Origin: Pseudomonadota bacterium
GTDB lineage: Bacteria > Pseudomonadota > Gammaproteobacteria > UBA5335
Assembly (NCBI GenBank): GCA_021783685.1
Contig: JAJXTQ010000008.1
Location: forward strand, 1 to 14,975
Length of the DNA stretch: 14,975 nucleotides
Direction of reading: 5' to 3'
Shown: positions 5,464 through 11,341 of the stretch, piece after piece
How the letters are laid out: each line of letters starts with the position of its first letter
How positions within the stretch are numbered: the stretch's first letter is position 1
Notes under the pieces: model-generated
Told to the model about the DNA's origin: nothing
Database searches by the model: none
The model's input: only the letters and a program-made list of their open reading frames with translations
Made by a program: the position numbers and the translations under genes

Positions 5464-6789
5464 ATGAAGTATTCCAAGCTCTTGCTGACCCTGGTCGCCG
5501 CCTTTGCCGCCCAGGCCAACGCCGGTTCCGTCATCGACGGCCCGATGTCGTTCAACCCCATTTCCGGCTCCGCCTACGGCATGGAAGCCGACCCCAGTGT
5601 CCCGACCGCACCGTGGGTCGTTCCTGAAGGCTACGTCCAGACCATCGTCTCCGACGAAACCGACCTCAACATCTATGTCGCCAACGACTGGAACGACATG
5701 AACACCGTCAACGAAACCGGCAAGCACGCCGGCCGTTACCTCTACCGCACCCACGAAGTCCGCGGCGGTGCCATCGGTGACGACCGCAACTCGCTGCGCG
5801 TCGACGGTGGCAGCGGTGGTTCCGTGTCCGTCGTCGACCTGAAGTCCGGCGTCGCCAGGGAAGTCGTCGGCCGCACCGACTGGGAAGCGCTCGACGGCAT
5901 CGTCTGGACCCCGTGGCAGACCGTTCTGTTCGCCGAAGAGGCAGGCACCGCAGCCCGTCCCGACCCGGATGCGCCCAACGCCACAGCCGGTCTGCTGTAT
6001 GAGCTCAAGCTGGACAAGCATGACCCGACCAAGGCCGAAAGCGTGACCGTGCGTCCCTTGCTGGGCGCACTGGCCCACGAAGGCATCGAGACCGATGCCG
6101 CCGGCAACGTCTACGTCATCGACGAAGACCGCCGCGGCTCGATTTACAAGTTCGTGCCGACCAGCTACGGCGACCTCTCCAGCGGCCAGCTGTATGCGCT
6201 GAAGGTCAAGGATGGCGCCAAGACCGGCGCCGCCGAATGGGTCGCGCTCGACATGGCGCAGGCCCAGATCCGGGCCAACGTCGCGGCGCGTGCCGTCGGC
6301 GCGACCGAGTACTGCCGCCCCGAGGACCTCGAGCGTCTCGGCAGCACCCTATACGTCGCGCTGACCTGCGAGGACGTCGACAATCCCGCCAACACCAGCG
6401 GCCGCGGCGCCGTGATGGCGGTCGAACTGGGCGACAAGCCGGTCGTCAGCTACGTCGTCGCTGCCGGCAAGAATGCGCCGATCGAAGACCGAACCAACCA
6501 GGTGACCGGCTTCAAGGGCGCCGACAACCTGGCCAGCGGGCCCGACGGCAAGCTGTGGATCGTCGAAGACAACGCCTACAGCGACATCTGGGTGTACGAC
6601 CCGCGCTCGAAGGACGCCAATGGCGACGGCTACCGCGACGGCGTGCATCTGTTCGCCTCGCTGAAGGAGAACACGGCCGAGGGTTCCGGCATCTACTTCG
6701 GCAAGGATCCGCACACCCTGTTCGTCAACGTGCAGCACTCCGCCACCGGCAACGACAAGACGATGGCGATCACCAAGCGCCGCAAGTAA
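5464..6789 (+). CDS. secreted PhoX-family (DUF839) phosphatase-like protein
   Basis: 441-residue exported beta-propeller-like protein. A Sec signal peptide occupies residues 1-20 (MKYSKLLLTLVAAFAAQANA). Family segments appear in order: GRYLYRTHEV, GGSVSVVDLKSG, WEALDGIVWTPWQTVLFAEE, HEGIETDAAGNVYVIDED with GSIYKFVP, EYCRPEDLE, GADNLASGPDGKLWIVEDN, and a late NVQHSATGND. These match PhoX-type proteins, Ca/Fe-dependent phosphatases that release phosphate from organic esters in the periplasm. Characterised PhoX enzymes usually carry a Tat signal and are longer; this one has a Sec signal, so cofactor loading may differ or the protein may not be a true phosphatase. GGGAG lies 9 nt before the ATG. 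It appears monocistronic, with a strong terminator directly after it. I see no clear Pho box upstream. Confidence 0.85.
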   Translation: MKYSKLLLTLVAAFAAQANAGSVIDGPMSFNPISGSAYGMEADPSVPTAPWVVPEGYVQTIVSDETDLNIYVANDWNDMNTVNETGKHAGRYLYRTHEVRGGAIGDDRNSLRVDGGSGGSVSVVDLKSGVAREVVGRTDWEALDGIVWTPWQTVLFAEEAGTAARPDPDAPNATAGLLYELKLDKHDPTKAESVTVRPLLGALAHEGIETDAAGNVYVIDEDRRGSIYKFVPTSYGDLSSGQLYALKVKDGAKTGAAEWVALDMAQAQIRANVAARAVGATEYCRPEDLERLGSTLYVALTCEDVDNPANTSGRGAVMAVELGDKPVVSYVVAAGKNAPIEDRTNQVTGFKGADNLASGPDGKLWIVEDNAYSDIWVYDPRSKDANGDGYRDGVHLFASLKENTAEGSGIYFGKDPHTLFVNVQHSATGNDKTMAITKRRK

Positions 6790-6808
6790 GCCTTCCCGGC
6801 CGACCCTG

Positions 6809-6838
6809 AACCCCCGCCCCGCAAGGGCGGGGGTTTTT
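6809..6838 (+). terminator. strong rho-independent terminator after the PhoX-like gene
   Basis: CCCCCGCCC (6811-6819), loop CGCAA, GGGCGGGGG (6825-6833), then five T residues. This is a textbook intrinsic terminator 20 nt after the stop codon. AA before the stem can pair with the first T residues. Confidence 0.95.
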
Positions 6839-6859
6839 CATTGCGCGGAAAATCCCCGG

Positions 6860-6887
6860 TTGCCTGTGGCACACCGTTTGCTAGTCT
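6860..6887 (+). promoter_or_regulatory. candidate promoter for the PAS-PAS histidine kinase
   Basis: TTGCCT (6860-6865), a 16-nt spacer and TAGTCT (6882-6887), between the upstream terminator and the kinase start. The terminator makes a promoter here necessary; the exact boxes are a visual guess. Confidence 0.35.
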
Positions 6888-6916
6888 GTTGAGTAGTGAA
6901 GTGGAGGGGCGATGTC

Positions 6917-8476
6917 TTGGACATCCAGACACTAGAAAAGACGAAGCAGCAGTGGCAATCTGCCGCTGACCAGATGCCTCAGTTGATCTGCCTGCTCGAC
7001 GGCGAGGGGCGGTTGCTCCACGTCAACCGGACCATCGAATGGTGGCGGCTCGGCAGCGTCGGCAGCGTCAGGGGGCGCTTCCTGCACGACATCCTGCACC
7101 CCGGCTGCACCGATCCCGAGTGCTATTTCACGGCGCTGTGGCAGGAGATGGCGAGCGCCTGGCAGCAGGGACGCCGCGTCGAGCTGGACGCATTCGACCC
7201 GACGCTGAACCGCCACTTGTGCATCCGGTCCCAGCCGCTCGTCGGGCCCGGGCGCGGCCAGACGCGCGGCGCAGCGGACCTGCATACCGTCATGATCGTC
7301 GACGACATCAGCGATCTCAAGCAGACCGAGGCGGGGGTCCAGCGGCGCCACGACGAACTGGCGCGCCAGGTGGCGCACGAGGCGCAGCAGCGCGCGCTCA
7401 GCGAGGAAATGCAGGCGCGGCTGCTGACCATTCTCGAGCGGACCACCGACTTCGTCGCCATGGCCGATACCTCGGGATCCCTCCTGTACCTCAATCCGGC
7501 AGGGCGGGCGATGCTCGGACTTGGTGCAGCGGACGACATCGCCGACCGGAAACTGTGCGAGAACGCCGACCCGGATGTCCGGCAAGTCCTCCGGGATGTC
7601 GCCATCCCGACAGCGGTCGAACATGGCGTGTGGTCCGGCGAATCGACGATGCGCGACAGCACAGGCCAGGAGATCAACGCCTCCCAGGTCATCATCGCGC
7701 ATCGCGGGGCGGACGGGCAGATCGACTGCATCTCCACCATCCTGCGGGACATCAACGAACGGGTCAGGACCGAGCGTGCCCTGCGCGAGTCCTGTGAGGA
7801 ATTGCGGCAGCTTTCCGGCATGCTGGTGTCGATCCAGGAAGACGAGCGGCGCCGGATCGCGCTCGACCTGCACGACGGGCTGGGGCAGTCGCTCAGCCTG
7901 ATCAAGCTCGCCGTCGAGAACACGGCAGATCTGGTCGTCGACCAGCAATACGACGCCGTGCTCGGCGCCCTGCAGCAGATCGTTCCCCGTCTCAAGGCGG
8001 CACTCGCCGATGTGCGGCGCGTGTCGACCGAATTGCGGCCCTCGATCCTCGACGACCTGGGCATGCTGCCGACGCTGAACTGGTTTTTCCGCGAGTTCGA
8101 AGCCGTGTGCGGCCGGATGGCGATCGAGAAGGACCTCTGCATCAGCGAGGAGGACGTGCCGCCTGCCTTGAGGATCACCCTCTATCGCGTGCTGCAGGAG
8201 GCGACCAGCAATATCGTCAAGCATGCCGCTGCCACGCGGATGCGGGTCAGCCTCCAGCGCGACGCCGAGGCGCTGCATCTGACGATCGAGGACAACGGAC
8301 GCGGTTTCGAACCGCTGAGCGTGTGCGCGCAGTGCGACGGATGCGGTACGGCCGTATGCCGCGGCATCGGGCTGGTCAGCATGAAGGAGCGGGTGACGCT
8401 TTCGGGCGGGCACTACCGGCTCGAATCCAGCCTGGGGGCGGGCACCCGGATCCATGCCTGGTGGCCGCTCGGGTAA
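6917..8476 (+). CDS. soluble PAS-PAS sensor histidine kinase (NarL-type, HisKA_3)
   Basis: 519-residue cytoplasmic kinase with no membrane segment. PAS 1 spans about 18-110 and contains LHPGCTDPECYF with C64 and C69. PAS 2 spans about 168-285 with a typical ending (ISTILRDINERVRTERALRES). The HisKA_3 dimerisation domain has H319 in RRRIALDLHDGLGQ, and LRPSILDDLGM follows. The HATPase_c domain is intact: E428 and N432 in the N box, D459-N460-G-R-G in G1, GIGLVSMKERV in G2. Between G1 and G2, in the ATP lid, sit four cysteines (C470, C473, C476, C481), which is unusual and may bind a metal or sense redox state. I chose the TTG at 6917 because GGAGGGG (6903-6909) lies 7 nt before it. A GTG at 6896 lacks such a site, and the ATG at 6912 is out of frame. 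The response regulator downstream is the likely partner. Confidence 0.92.
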   Translation: MDIQTLEKTKQQWQSAADQMPQLICLLDGEGRLLHVNRTIEWWRLGSVGSVRGRFLHDILHPGCTDPECYFTALWQEMASAWQQGRRVELDAFDPTLNRHLCIRSQPLVGPGRGQTRGAADLHTVMIVDDISDLKQTEAGVQRRHDELARQVAHEAQQRALSEEMQARLLTILERTTDFVAMADTSGSLLYLNPAGRAMLGLGAADDIADRKLCENADPDVRQVLRDVAIPTAVEHGVWSGESTMRDSTGQEINASQVIIAHRGADGQIDCISTILRDINERVRTERALRESCEELRQLSGMLVSIQEDERRRIALDLHDGLGQSLSLIKLAVENTADLVVDQQYDAVLGALQQIVPRLKAALADVRRVSTELRPSILDDLGMLPTLNWFFREFEAVCGRMAIEKDLCISEEDVPPALRITLYRVLQEATSNIVKHAAATRMRVSLQRDAEALHLTIEDNGRGFEPLSVCAQCDGCGTAVCRGIGLVSMKERVTLSGGHYRLESSLGAGTRIHAWWPLG

Positions 8477-8499
8477 AGCCGCTGCAGCGGCCACCAGGC
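8456..8499 (+). terminator. 14-bp hairpin spanning the kinase stop codon
   Basis: GCCTGGTGGCCGCT (8456-8469) and AGCGGCCACCAGGC (8486-8499) are a perfect 14-bp inverted repeat with a 16-nt loop holding the TAA (8474-8476). A 14-bp palindrome, GCCGCTGCAGCGGC (8478-8491), is nested in it. There is no T tract, so it may end transcription with Rho, protect the 3' end, or limit read-through toward the regulator gene. Confidence 0.5.
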
Positions 8500-8547
8500 C
8501 TGAGGCATGGCCCGCGTGGCAGGAAAACGGCTCGCAGATCCTGAAGT

Positions 8548-8623
8548 GCCCTACAGTGTCCGCTGTAACGAACAATACATTGCGAACCCTAGGATGAATT
8601 GCTGGCTGGCAGATTAGACTCAG
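8548..8623 (+). promoter_or_regulatory. promoter module upstream of the response regulator, shared with the copper oxidase
   Basis: GCCCTACAGT (8548-8557), AATACA (8574-8579) and TAGACTCAG (8615-8623) recur upstream of the multicopper oxidase gene at 11185-11260 with exactly the same spacing. TAGACT resembles a -10 box with no good -35 box before it, as in activator-dependent promoters; the two outer blocks would then lie at about -75 and -50. TACAG (8552-8556) and CTGTA (8563-8567) also form a dyad. The leader to the ATG at 8768 would be about 140 nt. Recurrence and spacing are seen directly; the role is inferred. Confidence 0.65.
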
Positions 8624-8767
8624 CCCAAGGCTGTCTTCGCGTAATGATCCTCGCCCAGTTCAGTGGGGCTTGTGGTCTGCAGCATCGATGCTAGACATTA
8701 AACTGAATTGTGATCGCCCTGTCCTCCGGGCCGGGCCAGCAGGTCGGTAAAAGGGAAGGTGTACATC

Positions 8768-9427
8768 ATGGTGGCTGGAAAGCAGTCGGTTTATATCGTC
8801 GAAGACCAGAACCTGGTGAGGGCCGGGCTGAGGGCCCTGCTGGCACAGGAAGCCGACCTCGAGATCATCGGCGAAGCCAACAACGGTCGCGACGCCATCC
8901 ATGCCATCGGCACGCTCTTGCCCGACCTGGTGCTGATGGACCTCACCATGCCGGGCATGAACGGCATCGAGGCCATGCACGCCATCAAGCGGCGCAATCC
9001 AGAAACCCGCATGCTCGTTCTCACCATCCACAGGACCGACGAGTACATCCATGAAAGCCTGCGTGCTGGCGCCGACGGCTACATCCTCAAGGATGGGACC
9101 CATGACGAACTGCTGCTGGCGATTCGCAGGGTGCTCGACGGCAAGACCTATCTGAGCCCGGACGTTTCTGACAAGGTCATTCACGGCTTTCTGGGCACCG
9201 GCAAGACGGCCGCCTCCAACGGGGGCTGGGATTCGCTGACGCTGCGCGAGCGCGAGGTGCTGAAACTCATCGCAGAGGGCCATCCGAACAAGTACATCGC
9301 CAAATACCTCTGCCTCAGCATCAAGACCGTCGAGACGCACCGCTCCAATCTGATGAAAAAACTCAACCTGCACAATGCGTCGATGCTGACCAGCTACGCC
9401 ATCGGCAAGGGACTGGTAGGCGTCTGA
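8768..9427 (+). CDS. NarL/FixJ-family response regulator
   Basis: 219-residue DNA-binding response regulator. The receiver domain (about 7-120) has the acidic pair E12-D13, phosphoacceptor D58 in LVLMDLTMPGMNG, T86 and K108. A LuxR-type helix-turn-helix covers about 155-215 (LTLREREVLKLIAEGHPNKY, then LSIKTVETHRSNLMKKL). It would bind DNA as a dimer when phosphorylated. I chose the ATG at 8768 because AAGGGAAGG ends 8 nt before it; a GTG at 8759 lies inside that ribosome binding site. The gene sits between two NarL-type histidine kinases, one upstream on the same strand and one convergent, so it may receive input from both. Its promoter module is shared with the multicopper oxidase gene, which makes autoregulation and control of that gene plausible. 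Confidence 0.95.
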   Translation: MVAGKQSVYIVEDQNLVRAGLRALLAQEADLEIIGEANNGRDAIHAIGTLLPDLVLMDLTMPGMNGIEAMHAIKRRNPETRMLVLTIHRTDEYIHESLRAGADGYILKDGTHDELLLAIRRVLDGKTYLSPDVSDKVIHGFLGTGKTAASNGGWDSLTLREREVLKLIAEGHPNKYIAKYLCLSIKTVETHRSNLMKKLNLHNASMLTSYAIGKGLVGV

Positions 9428-9445
9428 CCCTTCTGGTTCTGGTCC

Positions 9446-9463
9446 GGCCGCTTCAGCGCGGCC
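9446..9463. terminator. hairpin between convergent regulator and membrane kinase genes
   Basis: GGCCGC (9446-9451) and GCGGCC (9458-9463) form a perfect 6-bp stem with a 6-nt loop in the 95-nt gap between the two stop codons. No T tract is present. It is a plausible shared terminator, moderately supported. Confidence 0.4.
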
Positions 9464-9522
9464 TGATGCGCTCGGCGCGGACGTTGCCCGCTGCATCAAG
9501 TCTGCCGCGCACCTGAACCGCG

Positions 9523-10881
9523 TCACAGGCTCCAGTAGGCATACAGCGTCGTTCCGCACCCGGCATGGTGCGATGCCCTGAATGTCCCGCCCGACAGGGT
9601 CGCCAGTTCCTCCATGCGGGCGAGTCCATGGCGCAGCTGCGGGTCGATGTTGGACAGTGGAATCGCCGTGCTGTCGCGCGCCTCGGGAGGGGCGTCGTCA
9701 ATCATCAGGCTGAGGGTCTTGCCGTCGCGCCATAGGGCGAGCGTGATCCGGTCCGCAAGCGGGTGCTGTGCCATGTCGTCGAGCACCGACGTGACGATGC
9801 GGTAAAGGATGATCTTCAATTGCGAGGGAATGTCCTTTTCCCTCAGCGTGATCTGCTGCTCGACCCTGACGGGCGGATGCCGCTGCTCGAACGCGCGGCA
9901 CAGGAGCTGCAGCGTGAGCAGCAGACCGAAGTCGTCGATGCTCGAGGGCCGCAACTCGCAGGCGATCGAACGCACGTCGCGAATCGCGCCCTGCAATGCG
10001 GGGATGATCGCGTCGACCGCGCGCCGGTTCGGGCTGCCTTTCTTGTCATGGGCCTTGATGGTCTCGACGTGCAGCTTGATGCCGCTCAGGGTCTGGGCAA
10101 GCCCTTCGTGCAGGTCGAGGGCGATCTTCTTCTTGTACGTTTCCTCGTTTCTCAGCATGTGGGCGGACAGCGCTTCGAGGGTACTCGATCGCTCGCGTAT
10201 GGTGTTCTGCTGGCGGTCGATGATATGGCCTGCGCGCCACACGATCAGCACCACGACCGCATACATCGTCGACAGGATGAGGAGGGCGCCGAGGATGGTG
10301 ATGAATTCGGTGCGCTCGGTCTGCTGGGCCAGGTGATCGACATCGGTGTAGATCTCGAACACGCCATGGACCGGCCCATCCGGGCCGTCTCGCACCGGCA
10401 GGTAGGTCTGCATCAGGTTTTCATCTTCGGTACCGCCGTCGAAATAATTGAAGCCGTCCCGGTAGATCAGGTTGCTGGACACGTTGCCGCGGATTGCGGC
10501 CTTGAATCCCTCATTGCCGCCCTGATCCCTGCCCACCTGGATTTCCCGGTTCGAGAAAACGACCGTGCCCTGGCGGTTGAACAGATTGACCCTGACCACC
10601 GTCTTGTCGACCAGCAGAGTCCTGACCGTGCGCGACAGTTCGGGGGGAAGTGGATGGCGGGCGAGACTTTCCGGGCGCAGGTCCTCGGTGGCACGCAGAT
10701 GGTCGAGCAGCAGGGGACTCAGGGAGGTCAGCGCGGTCTGCGCCAGGGCCAGGTTGCTCCGCTCGGCAATATGGGAAATGCCATCGATGGCGACCTGGCG
10801 GTAGAACCAGACCAGCACGACCAGGGTGGCGAGGAAGGCGACGAGACTCGCCACCGAAAAGTAGCGCAATAGCCTGAACAT
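9523..10881 (-). CDS. membrane sensor histidine kinase homologue with degenerate ATP site
   Basis: 452 residues. Transmembrane helices lie at about 10-28 and 195-216 and flank a periplasmic sensor region (about 30-190) that contains VVRVNLFNRQGTVVFSNREI, a Cache/PAS-like pattern. A HisKA_3 domain follows, with H258 in KKKIALDLHEGLAQT and LRPSSIDDFGLL. The HATPase_c domain aligns with that of the PAS-PAS kinase but has lost key residues: the N-box Glu and Asn are S365 and D369, and G1 reads IDDAPPE instead of DNGRGF. The end (HGLARMEELATLSGGTFRAS, CGTTLYAYWSL) is still recognisable. It may therefore be a pseudokinase that works as a phosphatase, as a heterodimer partner or as a sensor adaptor. 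AAGGG lies 8 nt before the ATG. It is convergent to the response regulator and divergent from the multicopper oxidase gene. Confidence 0.9.
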   Translation of the reverse strand: MFRLLRYFSVASLVAFLATLVVLVWFYRQVAIDGISHIAERSNLALAQTALTSLSPLLLDHLRATEDLRPESLARHPLPPELSRTVRTLLVDKTVVRVNLFNRQGTVVFSNREIQVGRDQGGNEGFKAAIRGNVSSNLIYRDGFNYFDGGTEDENLMQTYLPVRDGPDGPVHGVFEIYTDVDHLAQQTERTEFITILGALLILSTMYAVVVLIVWRAGHIIDRQQNTIRERSSTLEALSAHMLRNEETYKKKIALDLHEGLAQTLSGIKLHVETIKAHDKKGSPNRRAVDAIIPALQGAIRDVRSIACELRPSSIDDFGLLLTLQLLCRAFEQRHPPVRVEQQITLREKDIPSQLKIILYRIVTSVLDDMAQHPLADRITLALWRDGKTLSLMIDDAPPEARDSTAIPLSNIDPQLRHGLARMEELATLSGGTFRASHHAGCGTTLYAYWSL

Positions 10882-10928
10882 TTGGGTGACCCTTTCCAGG
10901 ATGCAGCCCTCTCAAGTTAGCCAAACCC

Positions 10929-10951
10929 GCAGCGAAACGCGAGTTCGCTGC
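10929..10951. promoter_or_regulatory. 8-bp inverted repeat upstream of the membrane kinase gene
   Basis: GCAGCGAA (10929-10936) and TTCGCTGC (10944-10951) are perfect inverted arms with a 7-nt spacer, about 50 nt before the kinase ATG on the minus strand. It could be an operator or a leader hairpin. Confidence 0.4.
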
Positions 10952-11184
10952 AGAACACCCGGATGGATGCAGTCATCGGAAATCCGTGGCGGCTCGAAAG
11001 ACGGGGCGTGCGGAGAAATCGAGGCAGGACAAGGCTTGCAGCCCGTCCGACTGCAACCGACCGTGCGCTGACCATGGGCTCACGTCCGGTGAAAACAGGC
11101 AGGGCAGCTACAGGCTTGCCAGCCTCGCAAATACAATAAAGCCCGGAAGAAAACCCGGATGCCTGATCGACGCCGAAGCCCTTC

Positions 11185-11260
11185 GCCCTACAGTAAACAC
11201 CCTTGATCCAAATACAGGATCGTCGGGAGCGCAATCGCGCTTTCCCCTCTCTAGACTCAG
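11185..11260 (+). promoter_or_regulatory. promoter module upstream of the multicopper oxidase
   Basis: GCCCTACAGT (11185-11194), AATACA (11211-11216) and TAGACTCAG (11252-11260) repeat the module upstream of the response regulator at the same spacing (67 nt from the start of the first block to the start of the last). TAGACT is a candidate -10 box, with transcription starting near 11264 and a leader of about 78 nt. A dyad, AGCGC-AATC-GCGCT inside GGGA/TCCC-like flanks (11225-11246), lies where a -35 box would be expected. Confidence 0.65.
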
Positions 11261-11341
11261 GCCTACCACCCCTTGACGATTGCTGAACGCCTCTCGGACG
11301 CGCAGCTTCAGGAGTCGGGGGCACAGTCAGGAGGAAGCACC

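Larger units (their letters stand above)
10882..11341. other. divergent intergenic region between membrane kinase and copper oxidase
   Basis: About 460 nt with no convincing gene; the short open frames in it have no family resemblance. It should hold the promoters of both flanking genes. Visible elements are the inverted repeat at 10929-10951, a partial CTACAG/AATACA pair at 11108-11135, the promoter module at 11185-11260, and GATCC (11205-11209) facing GGATC (11217-11221). Confidence 0.6.

Noticed and set aside
6932..8575. A 547-codon minus-strand frame opposite the PAS-PAS kinase
   Set aside because: It is fully antisense to a gene with clear domains. Its sequence is low in family character.
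8690..8710. A second promoter -10 box (TAGACA at about 8692) before the response regulator
   Set aside because: TTGTGG lies 16 nt upstream, but neither box matches well and the outer conserved blocks are not found at the corresponding distance.
9763..10872. A 369-codon plus-strand frame opposite the membrane kinase
   Set aside because: It is antisense to a gene with recognisable transmembrane and kinase domains; no motif of its own is seen.
11273..11341. An N-terminal extension of the multicopper oxidase from a TTG at 11273
   Set aside because: It would bury the Tat signal, and the AGGAGG at 11329-11334 clearly serves the ATG at 11342.
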